From CAXXXW01 sp963665555 (GTDB lineage Bacteria > Pseudomonadota > Alphaproteobacteria > Thalassobaculales > Thalassobaculaceae): DNA of 64,000 bases. The notes under the pieces were generated by a model. The model was not told the DNA's origin and did no database searches. It saw only the letters and a list, made by a program, of their open reading frames with translations. The translations under genes were made by a program, and so were the position numbers. Below are positions 30,895-40,074 of the stretch, one piece after another; position 1 is the stretch's first letter; every line of letters begins with the position of its first letter. Location of the stretch: positions 2,852,001 to 2,916,000 of the forward strand of contig OY762308.1 in assembly GCA_963665555.2 (NCBI GenBank), in the 5' to 3' direction.

Positions 30895-31800
30895 ATGAGG
30901 ATCGAGACGGTCGCCATCCAGTCGCCGGGCGACATGGGGCACGCCATCGGGCGCGTGCTGGCGGGCGGCGGGTATCGCGTCGTCGCGGCGCTGGAGGGGC
31001 GGTCGGCGCGCACGCGCGGCCTCGCGGCGGCCGCCGGGATCGAGGATGTCGGCGCGATCCCGGACCTGTTCGGCGCGGCCGACGCCGTGCTGTCGATCAT
31101 GCGGCCGGACCGCGCGCTCGACTTCGCGCGCGAGATGGCGGCCGCCGCGCGGTCCCGCCCGGAGCGGCCGCTGCTCGTGGACCTGAACGCGATCGCGCCG
31201 TCGGCCGGGCGCGAGGCGGCGCGGATCGCCGCCGCCGCCGGGCTGCGCTTCGTCGATGGCGGGATCGTCGGCGGCCCGCCGCGGCCGCCCGTGAACGCCA
31301 GCCCCAGGCTCTACGTCTCCGGGCCGGACGCCCCGGCGCTGCTGGCGCTGAACGCGGCCGGGCTGGATTTCCGCGACCTCGGCGGGGAGGTCGGCGCCGC
31401 GTCCGCGATCAAGATGTGCTACGCCGCGCTCACCAAGGGCCTGACCGCCATCGCCATCCAGTCGCTGGTCACGGCCCGGACGGAGGGGGTCGAGGCGGCG
31501 TTCCTGGCCGAACTGGGGGCGAGCCAGCCCGGCCTGCTCGCGCAACTCGAACGCGGCCTGCCCGGCATGTGCCCCAAGGCCTATCGCTGGGTCGGCGAGA
31601 TGGAGGAAATCTCGCGGACCCACGCCGATCGCGGCCTGCCGGGCGGCATGTTCGAGGGCGCGGCCCGCGTTTACGACATGGTGACCGCCTCGCCGCTCGG
31701 CGCCGAGGTCGTCGAGGACCGCAAGCTCGGCCGCACCGCCGGCGAGGTGGCGAAGGTCCTCGCCGCCCATCTCCGCGCCCGCCGCGCCGCCGCCGAATAG
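30895..31800 (+). CDS. 6PGDH-like NAD(P)-dependent oxidoreductase with DUF1932 domain (301 aa)
   Basis: The N-terminal Rossmann half starts at residue 5 (VAIQSPGDMGHAIGRVL), with the usual G-x-M-G seen in beta-hydroxyacid dehydrogenases. ADAVLSIMRP and FVDGGIVGGPPRPP mark the substrate side. The C-terminal half (GAASAIKMCYAALTKGLTAIAIQSL) is the DUF1932 helical domain. Relatives oxidise or reduce beta-hydroxyacid-like compounds, but the substrate is unknown. The gene precedes a cupin on the same strand and both interrupt the minus-strand run from the cox operon to thrC. Confidence 0.85.
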   Translation: MRIETVAIQSPGDMGHAIGRVLAGGGYRVVAALEGRSARTRGLAAAAGIEDVGAIPDLFGAADAVLSIMRPDRALDFAREMAAAARSRPERPLLVDLNAIAPSAGREAARIAAAAGLRFVDGGIVGGPPRPPVNASPRLYVSGPDAPALLALNAAGLDFRDLGGEVGAASAIKMCYAALTKGLTAIAIQSLVTARTEGVEAAFLAELGASQPGLLAQLERGLPGMCPKAYRWVGEMEEISRTHADRGLPGGMFEGAARVYDMVTASPLGAEVVEDRKLGRTAGEVAKVLAAHLRARRAAAE

Positions 31801-31809
31801 GCGCGCCGG

Positions 31810-31839
31810 TTGACGGGCCGGCGGCGGCGGGGATAGCTT
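31810..31839 (+). promoter_or_regulatory. putative promoter of the cupin gene
   Basis: TTGACG (31810-31815) and TAGCTT (31834-31839) are 18 nt apart, 36 nt upstream of the start. It would allow the cupin to be expressed apart from the upstream gene. Confidence 0.45.
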
Positions 31840-31875
31840 GCGCGCCGTCCCGCGACCGGCCGAGAGGAGCTTTCC

Positions 31876-32388
31876 ATGCCCGGCGTCTCCCAGAGATTCG
31901 ATCCCGAAACCGTCGAGTGGCGGCGCGTGGCCGACCCGGATTGCAAGGAGCTGAACATCGACTTCGAGTACAGCCTGCTCGGCTACGACATCGCCAACGG
32001 GCGGCTCGACATGCTGCTGCGCTACGGCAGGCGCGGCTATTGCCGCCGCCACCGCCATGTCGCCGCGACGGCGACGCTGGTGCTCGACGGCGAGCAGCAC
32101 CTGACCGAGATCGCGCCGGACGGTTCGACGAAGACCGTCGTGCGCCGCAAGGGCGACTACGCGCTCGCCCCGTCGGACGCGCACCCGCACCTGGAGCGCG
32201 GCGGCGACGAGGGCGGGACCGTGCTGCTGTCGATGTCGGCGCCGGACGGGCTGCTGTTCGAGTATTTCGACGAGAACATGGAGAACGGCTGGACGCTCTC
32301 CATCGCGCAATATGTCGAGGCGTGGAACAGCGGCGCGATCCACGGCGCCGCGCGGCCCGCCGAGGCGGCGAGGGCGGCGGCGGAATAG
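31876..32388 (+). CDS. cupin-domain protein (170 aa)
   Basis: The beta-barrel metal site is suggested by RRHRHVAATATLVLDGEQHLTE, the first cupin motif with two His and a later Glu/His-rich region (KGDYALAPSDAHPHLERG). The single-domain size is typical of small dioxygenases, isomerases or ligand-binding cupins. The ATG at 31876 has GAGAGGAG upstream. It follows the 6PGDH-like gene, hinting at a shared small-molecule pathway. The activity cannot be told from sequence. Confidence 0.8.
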   Translation: MPGVSQRFDPETVEWRRVADPDCKELNIDFEYSLLGYDIANGRLDMLLRYGRRGYCRRHRHVAATATLVLDGEQHLTEIAPDGSTKTVVRRKGDYALAPSDAHPHLERGGDEGGTVLLSMSAPDGLLFEYFDENMENGWTLSIAQYVEAWNSGAIHGAARPAEAARAAAE

Positions 32389-32434
32389 GCGCCCCCCGGC
32401 GCGGCGGCGCCCGGCGCGCCGCCCGCCAGGCCTC

Positions 32435-33964
32435 CTACGCCTCTTCCTCCTCGATGTAGCGCCGGCGGATATGGGCGAGGAAGTCCGCCTCCGACAGCGG
32501 CGCGCCGGTCGCGCGGGCGAGCAGCGCGTCGGTGTCGAGGAACGATCCCCAAGCGTGCACATTCTCGCGCAGCCAGCCCAGCAGCGGGGCGAAATCGCCG
32601 GCGGCGATTCTCGAATCCATGTCCGCGACCGCCCGGCGCGCCGCCGCGAACAGCTGCGCCGCCGCCAGCGCGCCCAGCGTGTAGGTCGGGAAATACCCGA
32701 ACGCGCCGTCGTACCAGTGGATGTCCTGCAGGCAGCCGAGCCGGTCCCCCGGCGGGCGGACGCCGAGCGCCGCCGCCATCGCCTCGTCCCACGCGCCCGG
32801 CAGGTCCGCCGGCGCGAGGCCGCCCGACAGCAGCGCCCGTTCGAGCCGGTAGCGCATCGTCACATGGAAGGGGTAGGTCGCCTCGTCCGCATCGACCCGG
32901 ACAAGGCCGCGCGCGACCCGCGTCGCGCGGCGGCGCAGCGCCTCCGGCTCCCATTCCGGGCCGGAAACGCCGAACGCCTCGCGGACCGCCGGGGCCAGGA
33001 ATTCGAGGAACGGGCGCGACCGGCCGACCTGCATCTCGACCAGCAGCGACTGGCTCTCGTGGATCGTCATGCCGCGCGCGTCGCCGGCCGGCTGGCCGCG
33101 CCAGTCCGCCGGCAGGCCGCGTTCGTAAAGCGCGTGGCCGGTCTCGTGCACCGTGCCCATCAGCGCCGAGGTCCAGTCCGCCTCGTCGTAGCGGGTGGTG
33201 AGGCGCACATCGTCCGGGACGCCGCCGGTGAAGGGGTGGGCGCTTTCGTCGAGCCGGCCGTGCGCGAAATCGAAGCCGAGCGCCGCGGCGACGCGGCGGC
33301 CGAGCGCGCGCTGGCGTTCGACCGGGACCGGCGGCGGGGGCGGATCGGCCGGGCGGCGGGCCTGGCGTTCGAGGATTTCCGGCAGCAGCGCGGCGAGCGC
33401 CGGCTCCAGCCGCGCGAAGACGGCGTCGATCCGCGCCGAGGCGCCGCCCGGCTCGTAGGCGTCGAGCAGCGCGTCGTAGGGCGCCTTGCCCAGCGCGTCC
33501 GCCTTCGCGGCCGCGGTCTCGCGCACCAGGGCGAGCAGCCGCGCGAAGGGTTCGGCGACGGCGGCGAAATCGTCCGCCGGCCGGGCCTCGCGCCACGCCG
33601 CCTCGCAGGCCGAGGCGGCGCGGGACCGGGCCGCGACCAGGCCGGGCGGCACGGCGGCGGCGTGCAGCCGCAGGCGGCGGATTTCCCGCAGGTTCGCGGC
33701 GGGCCGGGGATCGAGCGGCTCTTCCCCGGCGCGGGAAGCGAGGTCGGCGATTTCCGGGGCGGTCACGGCCTCGTGGCGCAGGACGGCGAGTTCGGCGAGC
33801 GTGTCCGCCCGCGCGGCCGCGCCGCCCGGCGGCATGGTCGTCTGCCGGTCCCAGGAGAGCATCGCCATCGCGTCGCCCAGCGCCGCGACGCGCCGCCAGC
33901 GCGCGGCCAGCGCCTCGTAGGCGGGGGCGGCGGGGGCGGCGGGCGCGGCGGGCGCGGCGCTCAT
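32435..33964 (-). CDS. M32 carboxypeptidase, Taq type (509 aa)
   Basis: A cytosolic zinc metallocarboxypeptidase that removes C-terminal residues. The zinc motif is H273-E274-T-G-H277, and the family motif HESQS at 302-306 supplies the Glu ligand. MLSWDRQTTMPPGGAAAR near 35 and the C-terminal IRRRYIEEEE are typical of the family. Length matches (about 500 aa). The ATG overlaps the SURF1 stop by 4 nt (ATGA), so it is attached to the end of the cox operon, where thrC commonly stands in relatives. Confidence 0.95.
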   Translation of the reverse strand: MSAAPAAPAAPAAPAYEALAARWRRVAALGDAMAMLSWDRQTTMPPGGAAARADTLAELAVLRHEAVTAPEIADLASRAGEEPLDPRPAANLREIRRLRLHAAAVPPGLVAARSRAASACEAAWREARPADDFAAVAEPFARLLALVRETAAAKADALGKAPYDALLDAYEPGGASARIDAVFARLEPALAALLPEILERQARRPADPPPPPVPVERQRALGRRVAAALGFDFAHGRLDESAHPFTGGVPDDVRLTTRYDEADWTSALMGTVHETGHALYERGLPADWRGQPAGDARGMTIHESQSLLVEMQVGRSRPFLEFLAPAVREAFGVSGPEWEPEALRRRATRVARGLVRVDADEATYPFHVTMRYRLERALLSGGLAPADLPGAWDEAMAAALGVRPPGDRLGCLQDIHWYDGAFGYFPTYTLGALAAAQLFAAARRAVADMDSRIAAGDFAPLLGWLRENVHAWGSFLDTDALLARATGAPLSEADFLAHIRRRYIEEEEA

Positions 33965-34689
33965 TCCGGCCCGTCCTCCGGCCCGTCGCGGCGCAGGTGG
34001 TAGGCGATGTAGACGCCGGCCAGCGCGGCCGCCAGCAGGAACCAGGTCATCGCGTATTGCAGGTGCTCGTTGCGCACGGCGATGCGGTCGCTGGCGCCGA
34101 TGGGCAGCCTGTAGGGGCCGGGCGGGCGCAGCGCGTCCACATAGTAGGGCGCCACCGGGCCGAGGCCGCGCCGCGCGGCGATCTCGGCCGTGTCGATATA
34201 GAGCCAGACCTCGTTGCCGGGTTCGTTGTCGGGGACGAAATAGCCCCGGCGCCGGTCCTCCCGCAGGATGCCCTCGACCGCGACCGGGCCGGCGGCCAGC
34301 GTCTCGCGGCGGCTTTCGGGCAGGCGGCGGCTCTCCGGGACCCAGCCCCGGTTGACCAGCACCGTCCGTCCGTCCGCCAGACGCAGCGGCGCGACCACAT
34401 GGAAGCCCGCCGTCCCCTCGAACGGCTTGCCGGTGACCTGGATTTCCTTGTCGTGGAGGAACTCGCCCTCGAGGCGCAGGCGGCGGAAGCGCCATTCCTC
34501 GATGTCGCCGATCGCCTCGGGCGGCGGCGCCGGCGCGGCCGAGACGCGCGTCTCGAAGGTCTCGATCAGCGCGGTCTTCCAGGCCAGCCGGTCCAGCTGC
34601 CAGACGCCGAGGCCGATCAGGATCGCGAACGCCGGGATCGTCGCGGCGGTCGTGCGCAATTCCGGGCGGAAGCGGAGCCGCGGCGCCAT
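33961..34689 (-). CDS. SURF1-family cytochrome oxidase assembly protein (242 aa)
   Basis: SURF1 (Shy1) helps insert haem a into oxidase subunit I. The two-TM architecture is clear: an N-terminal helix (TIPAFAILIGLGVWQLDRL, about 17-35) and a C-terminal helix (YAMTWFLLAAALAGVYIAYHL). Between them is a periplasmic domain with LVNRGWVPE, the family hallmark. The ATG at 34689 begins MAPRLRFRPE. It follows ctaE by 41 nt and overlaps the M32 gene. Confidence 0.95.
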   Translation of the reverse strand: MAPRLRFRPELRTTAATIPAFAILIGLGVWQLDRLAWKTALIETFETRVSAAPAPPPEAIGDIEEWRFRRLRLEGEFLHDKEIQVTGKPFEGTAGFHVVAPLRLADGRTVLVNRGWVPESRRLPESRRETLAAGPVAVEGILREDRRRGYFVPDNEPGNEVWLYIDTAEIAARRGLGPVAPYYVDALRPPGPYRLPIGASDRIAVRNEHLQYAMTWFLLAAALAGVYIAYHLRRDGPEDGPE

Positions 34690-34729
34690 CCGCCGGGCCG
34701 CCTCCCCGGCCCCGCCGGCGGGCCGCCCG

Positions 34730-35518
34730 TCAGCGGCCGCCCCACCAGTAGATGCAGATGAACAGGAACAGCCAGACCACATCCACGAAATGCCAGTACC
34801 AGGCCGCCGCCTCGAAGCCGAAATGGTGGTCCGGCTTGAAATGCCCGGCCCGCGCCCGGAACCAGCAGACGATCAGGAAGCAGGTCCCGACGATCACATG
34901 GAAGCCGTGGAACCCGGTCGCCATGTAGAAGGTCGAGGAGTAGATGCCGTCCGTGAAGCCGAAGCTGGCGTGCACATATTCGTAGGCCTGCAGCGCGGTG
35001 AACGCCATGCCGAGCACGATCGTGACCCCGAGGCCGAGCACCAGGTTGCGCCGGTCGTTCTGGAGCAGCGCCGCGTGCGCCCAGGTCACCGTGCAGCCGG
35101 ACAGCAGCAGGATCAGCGTGTTGGCCAGCGGGATGTCGAAGGCGTCGAACGGCTCGACCTCGGCCGGCGGCCAGATCCCGGTGTCGGGATAGAGCGAGGC
35201 GTCGAAGAAGGCCCAGAAGAAGGCGACGAAGAACATCACCTCGGACGCGATGAACAGGATCATCCCGTAGCGCATCCCGAGCTGCACGATCGGCGTGTGG
35301 TGGCCCTGGTGCTCGGCCTCGCGGATCACGTCGCGCCACCACATGTACATGGTGTAGAGGATCGCCAGCAGGGCGACGGCCATGATCGCCGCGCCGAACG
35401 GCATCTCGTGCATGTACATGATGGCGCCGAGCGCCAGCCCGAAGGCCGACGCCGCGCCGACCGCCGGCCACGGGCTCGGCTCCACGAGGTGGTAGGAATG
35501 GGAGTGTTCGCCGCTCAT
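34730..35518 (-). CDS. ctaE: cytochrome c oxidase subunit III (262 aa)
   Basis: A seven-TM core subunit of the aa3-type oxidase, lying beside subunit I in the inner membrane. Signatures include YHLVEPSPWPAVG at the N-terminus, RDVIREAEHQGHHTPIVQLGMRYGMILFIASEVMFFVAFFWAFF split across TM3 (with the conserved Glu of the EVMFF motif), and the C-terminal WYWHFVDVVWLFLFICIYWWG. Length is standard. It belongs to the minus-strand operon ctaC-ctaD-ctaB-coxF-ctaG-ctaE-SURF1. Confidence 0.98.
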   Translation of the reverse strand: MSGEHSHSYHLVEPSPWPAVGAASAFGLALGAIMYMHEMPFGAAIMAVALLAILYTMYMWWRDVIREAEHQGHHTPIVQLGMRYGMILFIASEVMFFVAFFWAFFDASLYPDTGIWPPAEVEPFDAFDIPLANTLILLLSGCTVTWAHAALLQNDRRNLVLGLGVTIVLGMAFTALQAYEYVHASFGFTDGIYSSTFYMATGFHGFHVIVGTCFLIVCWFRARAGHFKPDHHFGFEAAAWYWHFVDVVWLFLFICIYWWGGR

Positions 35519-35573
35519 CGTCTCGTCTTCCCCCTCGGCTCCCCGGCCGCCGCGCGGTCCGGGGCTGTACGGT

Positions 35574-36170
35574 TCACTCGTCCGCGCGCGCCGGCGGATC
35601 CGGCTCCGCCGCGCGGAAGAAGGTGTAGGCGAGCGTGACGGTGGTCACGTCCGCCATGTGCGGGTCGTCGGCGATCGCCGGATCGACGAAGAAGCTCACC
35701 GGCATCTCGACGCGCTGCCCCGGCTCCAGCCGCTGCTCCTGGAAGCAGAAGCACTCGACCTTGTTGAAATAGACGCCGGCCCTGTCGGGCGTCACGTTGA
35801 AGGTCGCGGTCCCGACCGACGGCTCGTCGCCGAGGTTCTCGGCGGCGTAGAAGGCGAGCGCGTTCTCGCCCGCCCGGAGTTCGATCGCCCGCTCCACCGG
35901 CGCGAAGGACCAGTCGAGCGCCGGGTTGACCGTGGCGTCGAACCGCACCGTGACCGGCCGGTCGACGATCCCGTCCGAGGGCGCCTCGGCGGTTTGCGTG
36001 GTCCCGCCGTAGCCGGTGACCTGGCAGAACAGCCGGTAGAGCGGGACCGAGGCGTAGGCCAGCCCGCCCATGCCGGCCGCCGCCGCCGCGAGGCAGAGCA
36101 GGACGCGCAGGTCGCGCGCGCCGCCGGGACGGCGGGCCGGTCGCGGGGCGAGGGCGTGCGCGGGCGCCAC
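35574..36170 (-). CDS. ctaG: cytochrome c oxidase assembly protein CtaG/Cox11 (198 aa)
   Basis: A membrane-anchored copper chaperone that delivers Cu to the CuB site of subunit I. It has one N-terminal TM helix (about 22-44) followed by a periplasmic Ig-like domain with the copper-binding motif ECFCFQEQ and the conserved VYFNKVECFCF region. LYRLFCQVTGYGGTTQ just after the TM supplies the third conserved Cys. The GTG start at 36170 lies 3 nt after the coxF stop. Length is typical. Confidence 0.97.
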   Translation of the reverse strand: MAPAHALAPRPARRPGGARDLRVLLCLAAAAAGMGGLAYASVPLYRLFCQVTGYGGTTQTAEAPSDGIVDRPVTVRFDATVNPALDWSFAPVERAIELRAGENALAFYAAENLGDEPSVGTATFNVTPDRAGVYFNKVECFCFQEQRLEPGQRVEMPVSFFVDPAIADDPHMADVTTVTLAYTFFRAAEPDPPARADE

Positions 36171-36173
36171 GGC

Positions 36174-36335
36174 TCAACCCGTCCGCACGATGGTGATGGC
36201 GTAGAACAGCGCGCAGCAGGCGAGGATCGCCAGCAGCAGCGCGAGGTTGCGGCCGCGCTTGCGCCGGTAAAGCTCGCGCGCCGTGGCGGGCGCGGGCGCC
36301 GCGCCGCTGTCCCTGTCCCCGTCGCGGCCGGCCAT
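36174..36335 (-). CDS. coxF: CoxF-like small membrane protein (53 aa)
   Basis: A 53-residue single-TM protein (basic ELYRRKRGRN, then LALLLAILACCALFYAITIV) found in alphaproteobacterial cox operons between ctaB and ctaG; its exact assembly role is not known. I chose the ATG at 36335, which lies just after the ctaB stop. Identification rests on this position, size and topology. Confidence 0.8.
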   Translation of the reverse strand: MAGRDGDRDSGAAPAPATARELYRRKRGRNLALLLAILACCALFYAITIVRTG

Positions 36336-36340
36336 GGCGG

Positions 36341-37294
36341 TCACGCCCCGGCGATCCCGGCGAGGCCGGGCGCGACGGCCGCGCCGACCGCCTTGTCGAG
36401 GACCAGCGCCAGGAAGACCAGGAACAGGTAGAGGATCGAGAAGCCGAACAGCCGCTTGCAGGCGCGCTCCGAATCGTCGCGCCACACGGCGATGGCGAGG
36501 CGCAGGAAGACCGCGCCGAGCGCCGCCGCGACGACGGCGTAAAGCGTTCCCGCCGTCCCCAGCGCCGCCGGGGCCAGCGCCAGCGGCGCCAGCACGAGGC
36601 TGTAGAGCAGGATCTGGCGCCGCGTCTCGCGCCGCCCGGCCGTCACGGGGAGCATCGGCACGCCGGCGGCCGCGTAGTCGCCGTCGCGGTAGAGCGACAG
36701 CGCCCAGAAATGCGGCGGCGTCCAGACGAAAACGATGGCGAACAGGACCAGCGGCTCCAGCGTCACGGTCCCCGCCGCCGCCGCCCAGCCGACCACCGGC
36801 GGCAGCGCGCCGGCCGCGCCGCCGATCACGATGTTGAGCGGCGTGCGCCGCTTCAGCCACATCGTGTAGACGAAGACGTAGAAGGCGATGGTGAAGGCCA
36901 GCAGCCCGGCCGCCAGCCAGCCCGCCGCCAGCCCCATCGTCATGACCGCGCCGCCGGCCAGCACCGTCCCGAAGGCCAGCGCCTCCTCCGGCGCGACGCG
37001 GCCGGCCGGGATCGGCCGCGCGCGGGTGCGCGCCATCGCGGCGTCGATGTCGCGGTCGTACCACATGTTGATCGCGCCCGACGCGCCGGCGCCGACGGCG
37101 ATGCACAGGATGGCGACGGTCGCGAGCAGGGGGTGCGGGCTTCCCGGCGCGAGGTAGAGGCCGGCGAAGCCGGTGAACACCACCAGCGACATCACCCGCG
37201 GCTTCAGCAGCGCCACGAAGTCGGCGAGCGCCGCCGGGACCGGCCCGGCGGCCGCGGCGGCCGGCCGGGCGGCGGCGATCGAGGCGTCGGACAC
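36341..37294 (-). CDS. ctaB: protoheme IX farnesyltransferase (317 aa)
   Basis: An integral-membrane prenyltransferase that turns haem b into haem o for the oxidase. The Asp-rich site NMWYDRDIDAAMARTRARPIP (about residues 87-107) and the second PPHFWALSLYRDGDYAAAGVPM motif are diagnostic of COX10/CtaB. About nine TM segments are present. The GTG start at 37294 gives a short disordered N-terminus (Ala/Pro-rich). It sits between ctaD and coxF. Confidence 0.97.
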   Translation of the reverse strand: MSDASIAAARPAAAAAGPVPAALADFVALLKPRVMSLVVFTGFAGLYLAPGSPHPLLATVAILCIAVGAGASGAINMWYDRDIDAAMARTRARPIPAGRVAPEEALAFGTVLAGGAVMTMGLAAGWLAAGLLAFTIAFYVFVYTMWLKRRTPLNIVIGGAAGALPPVVGWAAAAGTVTLEPLVLFAIVFVWTPPHFWALSLYRDGDYAAAGVPMLPVTAGRRETRRQILLYSLVLAPLALAPAALGTAGTLYAVVAAALGAVFLRLAIAVWRDDSERACKRLFGFSILYLFLVFLALVLDKAVGAAVAPGLAGIAGA

Positions 37295-37331
37295 GTTCGG
37301 CCTCCCTGCCCGCGGGTCCCGTCCGCCCGGA

Positions 37332-38930
37332 TCACTTGATCCGGGGCAGGTCCTCGTAGGTGTGGAAGGGCGGCGGCGAGGACAGCGTCCATTCCAGCGT
37401 GGTCGCGCCGTCGCCCCACGGGCTCTCCCCGGCCAGGCGCTTCTTCTGGAACGCCTCGACGATCAGCCAGACGAACACCACGATGCCGATCCCGGAAATG
37501 TAGGAGCCGAGCGAGGCCACCAGGTTCCAGCCGTGCAGCGCCTCGGGGTAGTCGATGTAGCGCCGCGGCATCCCGGCCAGGCCCAGGAAGTGCATCGGGA
37601 AGAAGGTCAGGTTGACGCCGATGAAGGTCAGCCAGAAATGCAGCCGCGCCAGGAAGCTGTTGTAGTTGTAGCCGGTCATCTTCGCGAACCAGTAGTAGAA
37701 GCCGCAGAAGATGCCGAACACCGCGCCGAGCGACAGCACATAGTGGAAGTGCGCGATCACGTAGTAGGTGTTGTGCAGCATCAGGTCGACGCCGGCGTTG
37801 GCCAGCACCACCCCGGTCACGCCGCCGACGGTGAACAGGAAGATGAAGCCGAGCGCCCACATCATCGGCACGCGGAACGAGATCGAGCCGCCCCACATCG
37901 TCGCGATCCAGGAGAAGATCTTCACGCCCGTGGGCACCGCGATCACCATGGTCGCGGCGGTGAAATAGGCCTTCGTGTCCACGTCGAGGCCCACCGTGTA
38001 CATGTGGTGCGCCCACACGATGAAGCCGATGAAGCCGATCGCCACCATCGCGTAGGCCATGCCGAGATAGCCGAACACCGGCTTGCGCGAGAAGGTCGCG
38101 ACCACGTGGCTCACGATCCCGAAGGCCGGCAGGATCATGATGTAGACCTCGGGATGCCCGAAGAACCAGAACAGGTGCAGGAACAGGATCGGGTCGCCGC
38201 CGCCGGCCGGCTCGAAGAAGGCGGTGCCGAAGTTCCGGTCCGTCAGCAGCATCGTGATCGCGCCGGCCAGCACCGGCAGCGACAGCAGCAGCAGGAACGC
38301 CGTCACCAGGATCGACCAGGCGAACAGCGGCATCTTGTGCAGCGTCATCCCCGGCGCGCGCATGTTGAAGATGGTGGTGATGAAGTTGGCCGCCCCCAGG
38401 ATCGACGACGCGCCGGCCAGGTGCAGCGACAGGATCGCCATGTCCATCGACGGGCCGGGCGTGCCGAGCTTGCTCGACATCGGCGGGTAGATCGTCCAGC
38501 CCACCCCCGCGCCGCCGTCGGCGAACATCGACAGGAACAGCAGCAGGAAGGCCGGGATCAGCAGCCAGAAGCTGATGTTGTTCATGCGCGGGAAGGCCAT
38601 GTCCGGCGCGCCGATCATCAGCGGCACGAACCAGTTGCCGAACCCGCCGATCAGCGCCGGCATGACCACGAAGAACACCATGATCAGGCCGTGGGCCGTC
38701 ACGTAGACGTTCCAGACGTGGCCGTCCTCCATGTACTGGACGCCCGGGTCCTGCAGCTCCATGCGCATGTAGATCGAGATGCCGCCGCCGATCAGCCCCG
38801 CCACGACGGCGAACACAAGGTACATCGTGCCGATGTCCTTGTGGTTGGTCGAGTAGAGCCACCGCAGGAAGCCCGGGGGCGCGCCGTGCGCGCCGTAGCC
38901 GTGGTCCTGGTCCTGTGCGTGGGCCGCCAT
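37332..38930 (-). CDS. ctaD: cytochrome c oxidase subunit I (532 aa)
   Basis: The catalytic twelve-TM subunit carrying haem a, haem a3 and CuB; it reduces O2 to water while pumping protons. HPEVYIMILPAFG contains the CuB His and cross-linked Tyr. HHMYTVGLDVDTKAYFTAATM carries further CuB ligands and K-channel residues, and HFHYVLSLGAVFG holds the haem ligands. NNISFWLLIP and PRRYIDYPEA are also typical. Length is normal. It is followed by ctaB. Confidence 0.98.
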   Translation of the reverse strand: MAAHAQDQDHGYGAHGAPPGFLRWLYSTNHKDIGTMYLVFAVVAGLIGGGISIYMRMELQDPGVQYMEDGHVWNVYVTAHGLIMVFFVVMPALIGGFGNWFVPLMIGAPDMAFPRMNNISFWLLIPAFLLLFLSMFADGGAGVGWTIYPPMSSKLGTPGPSMDMAILSLHLAGASSILGAANFITTIFNMRAPGMTLHKMPLFAWSILVTAFLLLLSLPVLAGAITMLLTDRNFGTAFFEPAGGGDPILFLHLFWFFGHPEVYIMILPAFGIVSHVVATFSRKPVFGYLGMAYAMVAIGFIGFIVWAHHMYTVGLDVDTKAYFTAATMVIAVPTGVKIFSWIATMWGGSISFRVPMMWALGFIFLFTVGGVTGVVLANAGVDLMLHNTYYVIAHFHYVLSLGAVFGIFCGFYYWFAKMTGYNYNSFLARLHFWLTFIGVNLTFFPMHFLGLAGMPRRYIDYPEALHGWNLVASLGSYISGIGIVVFVWLIVEAFQKKRLAGESPWGDGATTLEWTLSSPPPFHTYEDLPRIK

Positions 38931-38945
38931 GTCCCTGTCCCCCGC

Positions 38946-39812
38946 TTATCGCGTCTCGTCGGGCCGCGCGCCGGTCCGGCCGGCCACCCGGACCGGGGCC
39001 GGCGCGGCGGCGAACTCGACCTTCGCCGTCTCCAGCCAGGCCTCCCAGGCCTCCGGCCCCACCGCCCGCACGACGATCGGCATCGCGGAGTGGTTCACCC
39101 CGCAGATCTGGTTGCACTGGCCGTAAACCATCGTCTCCCGGTCGAACTCGATCCACCCCTCGTTCACGCGCCCGGCGATCGCGTAGGTCTGGACCACCGC
39201 CGCCGGCAGGAAGAAGGAGTGCATCACGTCGTTGCTGGTCACCAGCAGCTGGATCTTCCTGCCCGTCGGCAGCACCAGCGGGTTGTCCACGTCCAGCAGG
39301 TAGGTCTGGGTCGCCGGGTCGATCTCGTCCTCGGCGAGCATGTAGCTGTCGAAGACCACGCCCTCGTCCGGGTATTCGTAGGTCCAGTACCACTGGTTGG
39401 CGACGATCTTCACCGTCATGTCCGGGTCGGCCACCTTCTCGGCGAGGTAGAGGACCCGGAAGGACGGCACCGCCACCACCACCAGGATCAGCACCGGGAT
39501 CGCGGTCCACAGCACCTCGACGACCGTGTTGTGCGTGGTCCGCGACGGGTTGGGGTTCCTGGCCGCCCGGAAGCGGATGCAGACATAGACCATCAGCCCG
39601 AGCACGAAGATCGCGATGGCGAAGATCAGCCAGACCAGCCAGTCGTGGAACAGCATCACGTCCGCCGCGACGGGCGTCGCCGGCGGCAGCGTGTAGAGCT
39701 GCCACGGCTCCGGCTTGGCCGCGGCCGCGCCGCCGGACCACGCCGTCAGGAAGGCCGCCGCGAGCCCCAGGGGGCCGCCGGCCGCCAGGGCGGCATGTCG
39801 GAGTTGCTTCAT
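38946..39812 (-). CDS. ctaC: cytochrome c oxidase subunit II (288 aa)
   Basis: It receives electrons from cytochrome c at the binuclear CuA centre. A cleavable signal (ends near ..GGAAAA) is followed by two TM helices (LVWLIFAIAIFVLGLMVYVCI and VLWTAIPVLILVVVAVPSF) and a periplasmic cupredoxin domain. The CuA ligands are HSFF, and C-x3-C-x3-H-x2-M in CNQICGVNHSAMPI; the Glu of the usual SELCG is Gln here, but that ligand acts through its backbone. WYWTYEYP, the cytochrome c docking region, is present. It heads the operon; the 262-nt gap upstream holds its promoter, which I could not place firmly. Confidence 0.97.
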   Translation of the reverse strand: MKQLRHAALAAGGPLGLAAAFLTAWSGGAAAAKPEPWQLYTLPPATPVAADVMLFHDWLVWLIFAIAIFVLGLMVYVCIRFRAARNPNPSRTTHNTVVEVLWTAIPVLILVVVAVPSFRVLYLAEKVADPDMTVKIVANQWYWTYEYPDEGVVFDSYMLAEDEIDPATQTYLLDVDNPLVLPTGRKIQLLVTSNDVMHSFFLPAAVVQTYAIAGRVNEGWIEFDRETMVYGQCNQICGVNHSAMPIVVRAVGPEAWEAWLETAKVEFAAAPAPVRVAGRTGARPDETR

Positions 39813-40074
39813 CCCGATCGCTCTCCCAGTCCCGTCCCGTCCGGGGCGCTCCGGCCGCGCGGCGCGCCCGCGCGAAAAACGGCCTTCGCCCCGCCCGGCC
39901 GGAACCTACTCCGGGCGCGCGCCGCCGACAAGCCGGGAGTGCGCGTCGAAAGGTCGCGCCGCCGTCCCGGCCCCGCCGGCGGGCGGGCGCGAGTTTACAC
40001 GATCCGGGGCTGGTTTCCACGCCCCTCCGCGCCTATGGTGCGCCCGGTTCCCGCTTCCCGGAAGGCGCTCCGCC

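Noticed and set aside
39813..40074. A strong promoter for ctaC or tldD
   Set aside because: Only weak hexamers could be matched (for example TGGTTT-17-TATGGT on the plus strand), so I did not annotate one.
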